DNA from: Planctomycetota bacterium | Lineage (GTDB): Bacteria; Planctomycetota; Planctomycetia; Pirellulales; Lacipirellulaceae | DNA length: 60,342 bases | Reading direction: 5' to 3' | Assembly (NCBI GenBank): GCA_013152205.1 | Contig: JAADGV010000052.1 | Coordinates: 27,873 to 88,214, forward strand | Notes under the pieces: model-generated | What the model was told of the DNA's origin: nothing | The model's database searches: none | The model's input: only the letters and a program-made list of their open reading frames with translations | In this document: positions 34,527 through 46,244 of the stretch, piece after piece | Numbering within the stretch: the first letter of the stretch is position 1 | Layout: each line of letters starts with the position of its first letter | Position numbers and translations under genes: made by a program

Positions 34527-34549
34527 CGGCAGGGCAAAATGCCCTGCCG
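34527..34549 (-). terminator. Intrinsic terminator after thiC
   Basis: CGGCAGGGC and GCCCTGCCG form a 9-bp GC-rich stem with a 5-base loop. On the minus strand the stem is followed about 7 bases later by a T-run (CCTTTTTTCCC). It lies 33 bases past the thiC stop and separates it from the lipoprotein gene. Confidence 0.6.
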
Positions 34550-34581
34550 CTAATCTTGTTGCACTTCGACTCGATTCTTAC

Positions 34582-36130
<1,549 letters not shown>

Positions 36131-36201
36131 TGTGGGAGGCGTCTCCGACGTCGATAGTGCTTTGTTTCGACTCTCGTTCGGCGTCGGAGACGCCTCCCAC
36201 A
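36131..36201. repeat. GGGAGGCGTCTCCGAC hairpin, copy 1
   Basis: TGTGGGAGGCGTCTCCGACG (36131-36150) and the complementary TCGGAGACGCCTCCCACA end (36184-36201) make a nearly perfect stem. The loop has GATAGTGC and GACTCTCGTTCG. The second copy is at 38564-38639. Confidence 0.88.
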
Positions 36202-36281
36202 AACGGAATCGCCTCTCGCCCAGCCGAAAAATGCGAATGACCCAACATATTGCATTACCACCGTTGATCGTTTCGCTAACA

Positions 36282-36298
36282 ACCGCAACAATTGCGGT
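36282..36298. promoter_or_regulatory. Small inverted repeat upstream of phosphatase gene
   Basis: ACCGCAA and TTGCGGT flank CAA, 48 bases before the phosphatase start. It is a possible operator for either divergent gene. No regulator can be named. Confidence 0.2.
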
Positions 36299-36346
36299 AG
36301 GTTTCACTACTTTCCAGCCTACGCAGGCTGCTACAGAGAAGACAGC

Positions 36347-37030
36347 ATGCCTGAGGGACGCACCATTGCCATTGGCGACATCCACGGTTGCGGCATCGCG
36401 CTGCAAACCTTGCTCGCAGTGCTTGACCTGGGCGCTGACGATACGCTTGTCATGCTCGGCGACGCGATCGATCGTGGCCCCGATACCAACGGGGTTATCG
36501 AACAGCTCTTGGCGCTCCAACAGCAATGTCAGCTAGTTCCTATCTTGGGCAATCATGAGCAAATGCTGCTCGATGCCGTCGACAACCGGATACCTCTGCA
36601 AGACTGGCTCATCCATGGCGGGGCAGAGACGCTCGACTCGTACAGTAAAGATGCCGTACTCTCGGCCATCCCTGACACCCATATTGATTTCCTAAGTAGC
36701 TGGGGCGACTACTTCGAAACCGAGTCGCATTTCTTCGCCCACGGAAACTACCTGCCGCGTTATCCGCTCAATGCTCAGCCCTGGGAAAAGATGCGTTGGC
36801 GGTCGCTCAAGTACTTTGTGCCCAAGCCCCATGTTTCTGGAAAGACGGCCGTAGTCGGTCATACCTCAAACAAACAAGGTAAAACGGTTAATTTGGGACA
36901 CCTTGTTTGTATCGACACGTTTTGCCACGGCGGTGGTTGGCTTACTGCCTACGAACCATCAACAGGGCGCCTTTGGCAATCGAGCGAATATGGCGAAACG
37001 CAAGAGAGCGAACTGCCCTCCCCTCGCTAA
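36347..37030 (+). CDS. Metallophosphoesterase (PrpA/ApaH-like phosphatase)
   Basis: This 227-residue calcineurin-type enzyme shows the full metal-site set: GDIHGC (9-14), GDAIDRGPD (38-46), GNHEQML (68-74), a later lone His (FFAHGNY) and GHT near 172. The size and motif spacing suit the bacterial PPP phosphatases, which remove phosphate from Ser/Thr or hydrolyse dinucleoside polyphosphates. Given the Ser/Thr kinase in the same window, a protein phosphatase role is possible but unproven. It is divergent from thiC and convergent with the hydrolase gene, whose stop is 4 bases away. Confidence 0.85.
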   Translation: MPEGRTIAIGDIHGCGIALQTLLAVLDLGADDTLVMLGDAIDRGPDTNGVIEQLLALQQQCQLVPILGNHEQMLLDAVDNRIPLQDWLIHGGAETLDSYSKDAVLSAIPDTHIDFLSSWGDYFETESHFFAHGNYLPRYPLNAQPWEKMRWRSLKYFVPKPHVSGKTAVVGHTSNKQGKTVNLGHLVCIDTFCHGGGWLTAYEPSTGRLWQSSEYGETQESELPSPR

Positions 37031-37034
37031 CGGT

Positions 37035-38111
37035 TCAGTGCAGCCTTTCTAAAACTTCTTGCTGCACCTGACGTACCACCTCGTCCTCGGCCTTGCCAGT
37101 TACCGAGAGATGGCCGAATGGCAGGACGACCACATCGTCGACTCCCTGCAGTTGGCCCCGTTTTACCGCCACGATTCCATCGCCCTTGCCATCGATTAGC
37201 TCGTCCATCTCGCCAAGCATCTGGTCAAGCTGCTCGGCAACGCCACTCGTACCTGGCACATACCCAGATGTACTGCGAAGCTTTGCTCGCAACCAATCCA
37301 TTTCGTCCTGGGCAACACTGGCGCCGGTTCCCAGAAAGATTGTGTACTGAACATTTTCATTCCGAAGCCGCGAATTTAGCTGATTGAGAAAGGGCGATCC
37401 TGGCACCAGGTCGTCGGCTGCTTCTCCAAGACCATCGGCCACCGAATCGTGCCATCGGGTCCACGGGGTACCGTTTTTTCTTCCCAGCCAATGCTCCCAA
37501 ACATCGGTAGCTATCGCCACTTGAGCCAACAGCGTCCCTTGGGTTGGCGGGGCAATCATGATCAACCGCTCGACGTTTCCCGGATCGAGCTGTTTGTTTT
37601 CCAGACACTCAAGGGCCACCAAACCGCCCATCGAATGAGTGACCAATGCGAGACGCCGGTTTTTATGTTGTTGCTTGAATGCTCGGAGTTCTCTCGACAA
37701 ACGCTGGGCAGAATCTTCAACATAGAAATCGTTTGGATAAGCAAATCCAGCACACGGAAATCCGGCTTTACGAATTACTGACAGCAGCTCCGAGTTGTTC
37801 TCAAGGCCTGAGTTATAACCGTGGATCAGCACGACCATTGGGAGGTCTTCTGCGGCCTGCTCCCAACCCTCTTCCAGCTTCAAGCCATATCGCGAGTCGA
37901 CGGCTGGCGAATAGGTCTTCGAGCGCAACCAATGTTTGAATCCGCGTTTACCAGTCTCGTGGCCCGCGGTGTTTAAGGCTACTTCGGAGGTCTCTTGTAA
38001 AGATGGAGCCTCAGTGACCTGCGGCACCGGCTCAGCACATTCAGCATTGCCATTTGCTAGGCCAATTAGCAGCGCAGACATCAGCAACGATTTTGAGACA
38101 GTAGTTGGCAT
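37035..38111 (-). CDS. Exported alpha/beta hydrolase (lipase-like)
   Basis: This 358-residue protein starts with a signal peptide (hydrophobic 8-20, cleavage near AECAE). An alpha/beta-hydrolase domain follows: MVVLIHGYNSG (oxyanion strand), the nucleophile elbow THSMGG (Ser in H-S-M-G) and IAPPTQGTLLA. Asp in KGDGIVAV and a final His in LPFGHLS complete the triad at good spacing. It may act on lipids or esters in the periplasm. The frame extends to 38366, but that part is repeat DNA. GAGGACG near 38121 supports the start at 38111; 38135 is an alternative. Confidence 0.8.
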   Translation of the reverse strand: MPTTVSKSLLMSALLIGLANGNAECAEPVPQVTEAPSLQETSEVALNTAGHETGKRGFKHWLRSKTYSPAVDSRYGLKLEEGWEQAAEDLPMVVLIHGYNSGLENNSELLSVIRKAGFPCAGFAYPNDFYVEDSAQRLSRELRAFKQQHKNRRLALVTHSMGGLVALECLENKQLDPGNVERLIMIAPPTQGTLLAQVAIATDVWEHWLGRKNGTPWTRWHDSVADGLGEAADDLVPGSPFLNQLNSRLRNENVQYTIFLGTGASVAQDEMDWLRAKLRSTSGYVPGTSGVAEQLDQMLGEMDELIDGKGDGIVAVKRGQLQGVDDVVVLPFGHLSVTGKAEDEVVRQVQQEVLERLH

Positions 38112-38140
38112 AGGCAACGTCCTCAGAAAAGTCATCCTAA

Positions 38141-38232
38141 CGCGGCAGGTCCGCAACCCATGCGAGCTACCGCTCGGCTGGAGTGGTCCGCTCCCGTTGG
38201 TCGCTCGCCAAACATGCGTGCACCGTGCGCGT
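38141..38232. repeat. GAGCTACCGCTCGG family, inverted copy
   Basis: Reverse complement of 33951-34050: CGCGGCAGG, CGCAACCCATGCGAGC, TACCGCTCGG, CCGCTCCCGTTGGTCGCTCG, then CATGCGTGCACCGTGCGCG. It lies in the 829-base gap 38112-38940, which holds no gene. Confidence 0.85.
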
Positions 38233-38367
38233 ATCTTACATGGTAAAACTCTAACCCGATCGCATCGAAATCGGCACATTAACCTTAGCGCATAGAACAG
38301 CATCAAAGACCGCTCTAACGATTTGCTCAAGCTACTACGGAAAGCAACCACTGCAGGTTCGCACAAA

Positions 38368-38407
38368 AAAACACCAGCGGGGCTAAGTGCTTACCCTGCT
38401 GGTGTTT
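38368..38407. terminator. Hairpin, possible bidirectional terminator
   Basis: AAACACCAGC with GGG and CCC with TGCTGGTGTTT form a long stem with A residues before and T residues after. It could end transcription from either side, but no gene obviously reads into it. Confidence 0.4.
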
Positions 38408-38563
38408 ACTACACATCCCAAAACTACTTGGTTGTTCAGACTTCCTCGACCGCTGGATACCTCCAACATGCTTCTGAGATAGGCTCTTATTACCGTTGTC
38501 ACCCGGTTTTTTACTGTTTGCCGAAGGCGTTTGTTCAGGACGATTGCAAAGTCAGCAATTTTC

Positions 38564-38777
38564 TGTTGTAGGAGGCGTCTCTGACGCCGAACGTGTCAAA
38601 AAATACCGTGACTATCGGCGTCAGAGACGCCTCCCACAGTCCCATTAGAACTACTTGAAAAACAATCTTTTTCGCGTCTATTCGCGTAATTTGCGGGCCT
38701 CTTTCTTTTTGCCTAAACCTTTTTGCCTAAACTTTGGTTGATCGCACCGACTTTGCAGTTGATCTGGTTGCAACCCC
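38564..38777. repeat. GGAGGCGTCTCTGACG hairpin, copy 2, plus GACTTTGCAG word
   Basis: GGAGGCGTCTCTGACGCCG (from 38571) pairs with CGGCGTCAGAGACGCCTCC (ending about 38634). The loop contains GAACGTGTC, also found in the fragment at 261-318. An ATTCGCGTAATTTGCGGG word (38677-38695) and TTGGTTGATCGCACCGAC with CTTTGCAGTTGATC (38729-38777) follow. CAGGACGATTGCAAAGTC lies just upstream at 38536-38553. Confidence 0.85.
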
Positions 38778-38940
38778 CTGGCTTTGGCGATAGTTTGCCA
38801 AATCGCGGTGGAGAGAGGCGGGCATTCCCAATAGAAAATGCCTGTAACCGGCGTACTGCAAGACGCCGACTTTTGCTAAGTTGGGTGGGTGAAACAGCGC
38901 GTTGGCCCTGTTTCAGAACTCAAGCACACCAGGACGACCG

Positions 38941-40629
38941 ATGCCGACCCCACCCGAAGAAAAAGCCCCGTCACGAAACTTCATCCAGCAGATCATCGAT
39001 GCCGACCTGGCCGCTGGTAAAAACGAGGGGCAGGTTCATACCCGCTTTCCGCCCGAGCCGAACGGCTATTTGCACATTGGCCATGCCAAGAGCATCTGCC
39101 TAAACTCGGGGCTAGCACAGGAATACGGCGGGAAGTTCAACCTCCGCTTCGACGACACCAACCCGGCCAAGGAAGAGCAAGAATACGTCGACGCCATCAC
39201 CGACGACATTCGTTGGCTGGGGGCCGATTGGGAAGATCGGCTTTGTTTCTCGTCCGACTACTTCGATCAGCTCTACGATTGGGCAGCGCAGCTTATCAAG
39301 GCAGGCAAGGCGTATGTCTGCGACCTCGATGCCGAGCAAATGCGAGAATACCGCGGCTCGCTCACCGAACCGGGCCGCGATAGTCCCTATCGCGAGCGAA
39401 CGGTCGACGAGAACCTCGATCTATTCAACCAAATGAAAGCGGGCGAGTTTGCGGATGGTTCGCACACCCTACGGGCGAAGATCGACATGGCTTCGCCGAA
39501 CGTAAATCTGCGCGATCCGGTGATGTACCGTATCAAACGAGCCCACCACCATCGAACCGGCGACCAGTGGTGCATCTATCCATCTTACGACTTTACGCAC
39601 GGACAAAGCGATTCGATCGAAGGGATTACTCATTCGATATGCACCCTCGAGTTTGAAAACCACCGCCCTCTCTACGATTGGTTCTGCGAATCGCTAGAGA
39701 TCTATCACCCTCGGCAGATTGAGTTTGCCCGGCTGAATCTTACCTACACCGTAATGAGCAAACGGCTGCTGTTGCAACTAGTCAACGAAAAGCACGTAGC
39801 TGGCTGGGACGATCCGCGAATGCTGACCATTCGCGGGCTGCGCCGGCGGGGGTATACGGCCAAATCGGTCCGGGCGTTCTGCGAGCGTATCGGGGTAGCA
39901 AAATCCAACAGCACGATTGACATTGCTTGGCTCGAAGATGCGATTCGCGAGGATCTCAACGATCGAGCGCCACGGGCGTTGGGCGTCTTGAAACCGTTGA
40001 AGGTGGTTATCGAGAACTACCCCGAAGAGCAGGTTGAGCAGCTCGAAGCGGCCAATCATCCTCAGAAGCCCGAGCTAGGCACTCGAAAGGTGCCGTTCTC
40101 CCGCGAACTGTATGTCGAGCAAGCGGACTTCATGGAAGATGCGCCGAAAAAGTTCTTCCGACTATCGGTTGGTCGAGAGGTGCGGCTGCGTTATGCGTAC
40201 TTTATTACGTGCAACGAAGTGATCAAAGACGAGGCGGGCAATGTCGTCGAGTTGCGTTGCACGTACGACCCTGAAACCAAGGGGGGCAACGCCCCGGATG
40301 GCCGAAAAGTAAAAGGGACCATCCATTGGGTCTCGGCACAGCACGCAATCCAAGCGGAGGTGCGACTGTACGACCATCTGTTCAATGTAGAAAAACCTGG
40401 AAAGGTGCCCGAGGGCGGTTCGTTCCTAGACCACCTCAATCCCAATTCGCTAGAGGTGCTGACCAACGCGCAGCTTGAACCCTCGTTAGCAGAAGCCCAA
40501 GGCGGAACCCATTTTCAGTTCGAGCGCAACGGATACTTTTTCGTGGACCCGGTCGATTCGAAATCAGGGAAACCGGTCTTCAATCGCACCGCAACCTTGC
40601 GAGACTCCTGGGCAAAAGCAAGACGCTAG
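38941..40629 (+). CDS. glnS: Glutaminyl-tRNA synthetase
   Basis: This 562-residue class I enzyme charges tRNA-Gln directly. The ATP site motif reads LHIGHAKS near 41-48 preceded by FPPEPNG. FDDTNP follows, then [20 protein letters not shown]. The KMSKS equivalent is VMSKRLL. The anticodon-binding beta-barrels (about 340-560) include [14 protein letters not shown] and the [18 protein letters not shown] segment that defines GlnRS rather than GluRS. The ATG at 38941 is preferred to 38902. Direct charging implies the organism may not need the amidotransferase route for Gln. Confidence 0.96.
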   Translation: MPTPPEEKAPSRNFIQQIIDADLAAGKNEGQVHTRFPPEPNGYLHIGHAKSICLNSGLAQEYGGKFNLRFDDTNPAKEEQEYVDAITDDIRWLGADWEDRLCFSSDYFDQLYDWAAQLIKAGKAYVCDLDAEQMREYRGSLTEPGRDSPYRERTVDENLDLFNQMKAGEFADGSHTLRAKIDMASPNVNLRDPVMYRIKRAHHHRTGDQWCIYPSYDFTHGQSDSIEGITHSICTLEFENHRPLYDWFCESLEIYHPRQIEFARLNLTYTVMSKRLLLQLVNEKHVAGWDDPRMLTIRGLRRRGYTAKSVRAFCERIGVAKSNSTIDIAWLEDAIREDLNDRAPRALGVLKPLKVVIENYPEEQVEQLEAANHPQKPELGTRKVPFSRELYVEQADFMEDAPKKFFRLSVGREVRLRYAYFITCNEVIKDEAGNVVELRCTYDPETKGGNAPDGRKVKGTIHWVSAQHAIQAEVRLYDHLFNVEKPGKVPEGGSFLDHLNPNSLEVLTNAQLEPSLAEAQGGTHFQFERNGYFFVDPVDSKSGKPVFNRTATLRDSWAKARR

Positions 40630-40757
40630 GCAAGGTGCTTGTAACACTAGCCGAGCCTGTATGATTCTTGACTTCGCACCCGAATCGTCCTAGGTTGATG
40701 CATATTCTGATGCACTTTTCTTACTCTCGCGGCATCGGTCGCAGAAGGATTTTCGTG

Positions 40758-42491
40758 ATGTCTTCATTCTTGAACACACGTTGCCGGGGTTTTTGTGGGC
40801 TTTGCTGGTTCATGACCGTTCTCATGGCGATGGGCCCGTCGGTAGCAATTGGCGCAGAGCAAGCAAAGCAGAGTGCTGTAGGAAATAAAACGCTCCTGGC
40901 TGCTCCCACAGCTAAAGAGGTTGAACCGCTCGAGTTGGGTTACGTCATGTCCAACGCAGCGGCGATCGTGGTCGCTCGGCCAAGGCAACTGCTAACTTCG
41001 GAGGTGGTGCAGATGATGCCTATCGAAGTCGTGAGTGCCGCGGGACTCCAATACCTGGGTTTCGATCCCGTTAACATTAAGCAAATTGTCGTGTCAGCCA
41101 CGCCGCCCATGGCCGGCCCGCCGCTTTACTCCGCAATTGTGGAATTCACCAAGCCTATCGACTTAGCGGGGCTTTCCGAACAAATAACCAACCACACGGT
41201 GCCGGGGGATATCAACGGTAAGCCCTATCTAAAAAGCCAGCATCCGTTCTTGCCGAGTTTCGCATGGGCGACCGAGACCACGCTGCTGATTGCACCCGAC
41301 GCAACTTTGCGACAATTGCTACGCAATAAAGCTGCTCCACGAGGGGCCTTAGTTGAGCAATTAGCTGCCAGCAACAGCTCGGACGATCTGCTGATTTCGG
41401 TCGACCTAGACACCCTACGACCATTGATCCAAATGGGCTTGGCAAAGGCGACGGAGGAGGTGCCGGCAGAATTTCAACCATTTCTAGAATTGCCAAACCT
41501 ACTCAAGCAGGTGCAGTTACGCGGGAGTTTGTCTGGTGCAGGGCCCTTGGAGTTGACGGCTGACGCAAATAGCAGTGAAGACGCCGATCGTACTTCCGAA
41601 CTGATCGACCAAGCCTTAACGCTCTACGGCGAAACAGCCGCTGCCGCGGCGGCCTCTATGCTAGCCGAAGACGATCCGGTGATGCAGGCAATCGGGCGCT
41701 ATCAGCTACGTGTCATGCCAATCTGGGTGGAACAGTTGAAGCCAAAGCGAGATGGCGAGCGTTTTACAATATTCCACTCGGAGGACGTTGGCGAACACAG
41801 CAGCCAACTAACCAACATCGCGGTCATCGGAGTCTTAGTCGGCTTATTGCTTCCCGCCGTGCAGGCCGCCCGCGAAGCTGCTCGAAGAAATGCCTCGATG
41901 AACAACATGAAAAACATCACGTTGGCGTTGCACAACTACGCCGACAGACACAGGGGCTTTCCGGCACACGCGAATTACGACGAAGCAGGCAAGCCGCTAC
42001 TAAGTTGGCGTGTTCATCTGCTTCCTTTCCTGGAAGAGCAAAAGCTATACGAGCAGTTTCATCTCGACGAGCCTTGGGACAGCGAACACAACCGCCAATT
42101 GATCTCGCAAATGCCCGAGCTGTTTCTCGACCCGAGTTCCAAGCACTCTCCCGAAGATGGCAAAACGCATTACCTGGGCGCGAAAGGCGAAGGCCTTGCT
42201 TTCTCTGGAACAGAAAAGGGACGACACTTTGCAGGTATTCTCGATGGCACGGCCAACACGCTAATGCTCCTCCAGGTGAACGACCAACGCGTCGCCACTT
42301 GGACCAAGCCCGAGGATTGGGAGTTGGACCCCAAAGACCCACTGAAAGGGCTTGCCGGCTCGATGCATCCAGGGATCTTCATGGCGGGTTTTTTCGACGC
42401 ACATATTCAAGCCATCAGCGAGAACATAGACCCTGAAGTCTTCCAACACATGCTAACCATCTCGGGTAGAGAGGTGATCCCCCGGGACTAG
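40758..42491 (+). CDS. DUF1559 domain protein with N-terminal exported domain
   Basis: This 577-residue protein has a signal-like N terminus (Cys-rich, hydrophobic about 11-32, then IGAEQ). A 310-residue mixed domain follows. A membrane-like helix at about 352-372 ([20 protein letters not shown]) then starts the planctomycete DUF1559 domain, with [19 protein letters not shown] and [12 protein letters not shown]1559 is usually placed after an N-terminal pilin-like leader; here it is internal. Its function is unknown, and a pseudopilin-like role is only inferred in the literature. AAGGA lies 9 bases before the chosen ATG; the open frame reaches back to 40668. Confidence 0.85.
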   Translation: MSSFLNTRCRGFCGLCWFMTVLMAMGPSVAIGAEQAKQSAVGNKTLLAAPTAKEVEPLELGYVMSNAAAIVVARPRQLLTSEVVQMMPIEVVSAAGLQYLGFDPVNIKQIVVSATPPMAGPPLYSAIVEFTKPIDLAGLSEQITNHTVPGDINGKPYLKSQHPFLPSFAWATETTLLIAPDATLRQLLRNKAAPRGALVEQLAASNSSDDLLISVDLDTLRPLIQMGLAKATEEVPAEFQPFLELPNLLKQVQLRGSLSGAGPLELTADANSSEDADRTSELIDQALTLYGETAAAAAASMLAEDDPVMQAIGRYQLRVMPIWVEQLKPKRDGERFTIFHSEDVGEHSSQLTNIAVIGVLVGLLLPAVQAAREAARRNASMNNMKNITLALHNYADRHRGFPAHANYDEAGKPLLSWRVHLLPFLEEQKLYEQFHLDEPWDSEHNRQLISQMPELFLDPSSKHSPEDGKTHYLGAKGEGLAFSGTEKGRHFAGILDGTANTLMLLQVNDQRVATWTKPEDWELDPKDPLKGLAGSMHPGIFMAGFFDAHIQAISENIDPEVFQHMLTISGREVIPRD

Positions 42492-42555
42492 CGAGTAGTG
42501 GGACGATTTGCTTCAAGGCCAATCAGTTTTTCATAATGCGAAACATTGTGAATTC

Positions 42556-42771
42556 ACTAGCCCGACGCGCTCATGTGACATGCGCCTTGGCTAGCTTGAA
42601 AAAGTGGCTGCCCCTGCGATTTACCGAGTGGCCCTTGCCTTTCCTGCTTTGCTGTGGGCATAATCGTCGATCCTCGCTCGTTTTGTAGTCACGCATCGAG
42701 GGGATTGACGGTAGCCTTGAGCGAAGGCGCCACGACTCCCCAATCCCCAACCCCCAACCCCCAACTCAATC
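42556..42771. repeat. Single TAGCCCGACGCG arm and C-rich leader
   Basis: CTAGCCCGACGCGCTCATG (about 42557-42575) is one arm of the hairpin at 27427-27487 with no partner here. At 42737-42771 the sequence is CCCCAATCCCCAACCCCCAA and similar, ending 8 bases before the pfkB start, in the place of a ribosome site. Confidence 0.6.
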
Positions 42772-43674
42772 ATGCCCCTGCTTGTTGTCGGATCTGTAGC
42801 CATTGATAACGTCGAAACTCCTCAAGAGAGCCGCGAAAATCTGCTCGGCGGATCGGCGACCCATTTTTCGTTTGCAGCAAGTTTTTTTACTAGTACGCGT
42901 TTGGTGGGGGTGGTCGGAGCCGATTGGCCCAAGGAGCATACCGAACTGCTGAATAGCCGGGGGGTCGATACCTCGGGGCTTTGCACGGTAGCCGACGGAA
43001 AGACGTTCACCTGGACCGGTCGTTACCACGACAACATGAACGACCGCGATACGCTGGACGTCCAGCTGAACGTGTTCGGCGATTTCGATCCGGTGTTGCC
43101 AGAATCGTACCGTCGGGCCAAGTTTGTGTTTCTTGCCAATGGTGTACCAGCAGTCCAAGCAAAGGTGCTGGACCAAGTCCCCGGTCGGAAATTGGCCGTT
43201 GCCGACACGATGGATCTTTGGATCAACACCGCTCGCGAAGATTTAGATCAACTCCTAAAACAGTTAGACGGCCTAGTATTGAACGACAGCGAGGCGAAGC
43301 TGCTGACGGGGACCGAAAACTTGGCTCTCGCCGGACACCTCGTTCGCGACATGGGGCCCAAGTTTGTGATCATAAAAAAAGGCGAGCATGGAGCAATGTT
43401 CTTTAGCGAACACGAAACCTATGTGCTGCCCGCGTTTCCGACCGAGCAAGTGATCGACCCCACCGGGGCGGGCGACAGCTTTGCCGGCGGCATGATGGGA
43501 TATCTTGCCGAGCAAGATAATTTCGAACCAAAGACGCTCAAAACAGCCATGGCGTATGGCACGCTAGTCGCCAGCTTCAATGTCGAAGGTTTTGGGCTTG
43601 AACGAATGAAGCAGATCACACGCGAAGACATCGAAAAACGCATGACCGCCTATCGCAAGATGCTGAGCTTTTGA
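42772..43674 (+). CDS. PfkB-family sugar kinase
   Basis: This 300-residue ribokinase-type enzyme has an N-terminal LVVGSVAIDNVE strand, the GGSATHFSFAASFF segment (normally G-G-x-x-x-N in this family), and the C-terminal signature DPTGAGDSFAGGMMG with catalytic Asp near residue 234. The substrate (sugar, nucleoside or similar) cannot be told. Its stop overlaps no gene; thpR starts 107 bases on. The leader is C-rich and lacks a purine-rich site. Confidence 0.88.
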   Translation: MPLLVVGSVAIDNVETPQESRENLLGGSATHFSFAASFFTSTRLVGVVGADWPKEHTELLNSRGVDTSGLCTVADGKTFTWTGRYHDNMNDRDTLDVQLNVFGDFDPVLPESYRRAKFVFLANGVPAVQAKVLDQVPGRKLAVADTMDLWINTAREDLDQLLKQLDGLVLNDSEAKLLTGTENLALAGHLVRDMGPKFVIIKKGEHGAMFFSEHETYVLPAFPTEQVIDPTGAGDSFAGGMMGYLAEQDNFEPKTLKTAMAYGTLVASFNVEGFGLERMKQITREDIEKRMTAYRKMLSF

Positions 43675-43781
43675 GCAAAGCGGAAAACCGAAAGGGGAAA
43701 GCGGAGGTATCAGCCTTCCCGTCGGTGTCCATGCTTACATTTTCCGCTCTCGGCTTTCCCCTTTCCGATTTGGCCCCCCGC

Positions 43782-44357
43782 ATGTCCAAAACCCGTACCT
43801 TTGTTGCAATCGCCGCTTCGCCTGAAGTGCGTCAGCGTGCGCAAAAGGCGATTGCCCGACTGCGATCGTCGGCAGACAACGTCAAATGGGTTGCTGCGGA
43901 GAACATGCACTGGACGATGCAGTTCTTAGGCGACGTCAACGATATCGAGTTGGCCGACGTTTGTCGGCAGGTCGCTCTTGTTGCAAAGCAGCAGAAACCG
44001 TTTCAGATCGTTGCAAGCGGAGTGGGCGCATTCCCGTCGGTCGATCGGCCGCGAGCCCTTTGGTTGGGTGCCGATCAAGGGGCAGAGGCCCTCTGTACGC
44101 TGCAAGATGCCATGGAAGAGAGCCTTTCGGAACTGGGGTTCCGCGGCGAACGACGGCGTTTTGTGCCGCATCTGACCTTGGGTCGAGTAGGAAGCGGCAG
44201 CCATGGCGGCGCAAAGCTGGCTGAGCAGGTTCGCTTGATGGCTGACTTTGAGGGCGGGTCGATGCTCGTCAAGCAGGTGACGGTTTTCTCGAGCGAACTT
44301 GAGCGCGAGGGACCAACGCACCACGTCATCGCACGGGCACCGCTGGGCGTCTCTTAG
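43782..44357 (+). CDS. thpR: RNA 2',3'-cyclic phosphodiesterase (2'-5' RNA ligase family)
   Basis: This 191-residue 2H phosphoesterase has two catalytic H-x-T-x motifs, HWTM near 43 and HLTL near 132, with FVAIAAS at the start and GVGAFPSVDRPRALWLG in the middle. The start at 43782 fits the family; the longer frame from 43671 runs through a CTTTCCGCT-type repeat word. The leader contains GGAAAACCGAAAGGGGAAAG and its complement CTTTCCCCTTTCC, so an RNA hairpin would hold the start region. Confidence 0.92.
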   Translation: MSKTRTFVAIAASPEVRQRAQKAIARLRSSADNVKWVAAENMHWTMQFLGDVNDIELADVCRQVALVAKQQKPFQIVASGVGAFPSVDRPRALWLGADQGAEALCTLQDAMEESLSELGFRGERRRFVPHLTLGRVGSGSHGGAKLAEQVRLMADFEGGSMLVKQVTVFSSELEREGPTHHVIARAPLGVS

Positions 44358-44576
44358 AGTATCTACCGATTATAGTGATCACACCGCTAGCTGCCCTTCG
44401 CTACGATCGTTGTAATTCTCACAACTGATCGTGGTAGCACCATCTTTTGTCACAGATGCAACGATCCTCTGCGTCTACCCGACCCTTACCACCGATCTAA
44501 GCGAAGGATGTGGGATAAAACAACTCCATCACGTAAGTGGAGTGACACACATCGGCGGATACGAGGGGATTCTACG

Positions 44577-46067
44577 ATGCCAACGAATCTGAGATGGCAC
44601 AATTCCGGTGTTGCTTTATTGCTTTGCTTGGGTGGTTTAGTAGCTACTTCGCAAGCGAAAGAGCCGGCTGAAGAAACAACGGACTCGCTGCTTAGAGATG
44701 TGGCCGAGGCCTGGGATACTTTGACTCCAATAGGATCTCTGGCAGAAGAAGAAACCCCGGATGATAGCCCAAGCGAAATCTTGCCGGTACAAATGCTCAC
44801 TCCGCAAAGACGATTAGGAGTGAGGGTAGCCCAACGAGAACGGCGTACCACGACTGCGAGTAGCCGCTCTAGTAGCGCTACCGTGCCGTTTATGATTGGG
44901 GATACCGGAGCGGGAACGTGCCTGTCTCTGAGCGGCCTCCTGGTTGATGCTGATTTGGCTCATCCGACACTTACGTGTAGCCGCCTCAACATATCAGAGA
45001 ATAATACTCCACTGCCCACCGACCGCGTCTTCTTTAGCTACCGGCACTTTCGCAATGCGACTCCGGCAAGATTCTTCCAATTTTCCAGGGAGTTCGACGT
45101 CAATCGATTCACCATCGGCGGTGAACGCACTTTCAGTCAGGGGCTATTCTCAGTGGAAGTTCGAGTGCCGATGGAGGGCCGGATGAGTTCGAACATGCTT
45201 TCGCGAGATCGTTCTCTGTTTGGTGGTCCGACTGAACCATTTGCCGGCGGGCAAGCTGCCGAGTTTGGTAACATCTCTGGTATCTTCAAGGCCTTATTGC
45301 ATGAATCAAAGACATGTGCGGTTTCTTGCGGCGTGGGAGTTACGCTACCAAGTGCCCAGGATGTGATTTATGAGGTCGATCTACTCAGCAGCGTAACGTA
45401 CTTCGGGTTCCCAGCATTCTTCTCTGAACGTGATGTTTTGTTGGATTTCGAAATCAAAAATGAAACAACCTACCTGTCGCCATTCTTAGCTTGGCTGTGG
45501 CGACCTAACTCGCGATTTTTCCATCAAGGTTTCTGTCAGATTGAAGTCGGAGTAAACCCTTCAAACCTCCGGGCCACTGGAGGCGGGACCAATAATTTCT
45601 TCGAATCAACAGTTCCGTTTAACTTTATTGCCACCTCTAACTCGTATATCCAATTTCCTGGCCGAGCCCGTATCAATGCTCAAACGCTCATGCGAATAAA
45701 TCTAGGCATAGGATATGTCTTAAGCGAGAACTCCCAAGCAAATTGGATTCAACGCCTTACAGGCATATTCGAAGCTCACTACACGGCCACTTTACAAGAT
45801 GCCAAAAACGATACGCTCCTGTTTGTTGACGAACTTTACGGACCTGGCGCGAATCCCGGCGACCCTCCAGTGTTTGTGGGAACATTTACGACCCCCATTT
45901 CAGTTGGAAACCGAGCGAATAGCACGAACATCCTAAACTTGGTTGCAGGCCTCTCAGCCAACATGGGAAATTGGGTAGTTACTAACGGCGTAGCTGTTCC
46001 CACTCGGACTGGTAGCGACCGAGGTTTTGACTTTGAATACAACCTACAAATTCAAAGGCCTTTCTAA
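44577..46067 (+). CDS. Predicted outer-membrane or exported beta-rich protein
   Basis: This 496-residue protein has a signal peptide (hydrophobic 10-26, cleavage near SQAKE), a low-complexity linker to about 105 and a long aromatic and glycine-rich part with alternating strands (RNATPARFFQFSREFDVNRF, TFSQGLFSVEVRVPMEG). The last residue is Phe after LQIQRP, as in beta-barrel proteins. GAGGGG 9 bases upstream supports the ATG at 44577. I do not recognise a named family; a transporter or surface barrel is inferred. Single gene. Confidence 0.62.
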   Translation: MPTNLRWHNSGVALLLCLGGLVATSQAKEPAEETTDSLLRDVAEAWDTLTPIGSLAEEETPDDSPSEILPVQMLTPQRRLGVRVAQRERRTTTASSRSSSATVPFMIGDTGAGTCLSLSGLLVDADLAHPTLTCSRLNISENNTPLPTDRVFFSYRHFRNATPARFFQFSREFDVNRFTIGGERTFSQGLFSVEVRVPMEGRMSSNMLSRDRSLFGGPTEPFAGGQAAEFGNISGIFKALLHESKTCAVSCGVGVTLPSAQDVIYEVDLLSSVTYFGFPAFFSERDVLLDFEIKNETTYLSPFLAWLWRPNSRFFHQGFCQIEVGVNPSNLRATGGGTNNFFESTVPFNFIATSNSYIQFPGRARINAQTLMRINLGIGYVLSENSQANWIQRLTGIFEAHYTATLQDAKNDTLLFVDELYGPGANPGDPPVFVGTFTTPISVGNRANSTNILNLVAGLSANMGNWVVTNGVAVPTRTGSDRGFDFEYNLQIQRPF

Positions 46068-46244
46068 CATCTGCATGTCCCTTTGTTAGGATTGGCGTGT
46101 CGTGTGATTGTTCTTTACAATGGGGCTCGCAGTCCGAGTACTATTCATATAGTCGGAGTTGCAGAAGAAAATTGTCACATATCAGCTGGCCGGTTGAAAG
46201 GTATCGTCGGTCAGCATACTCCCCCTAAAGTTTGAATCAGCACC

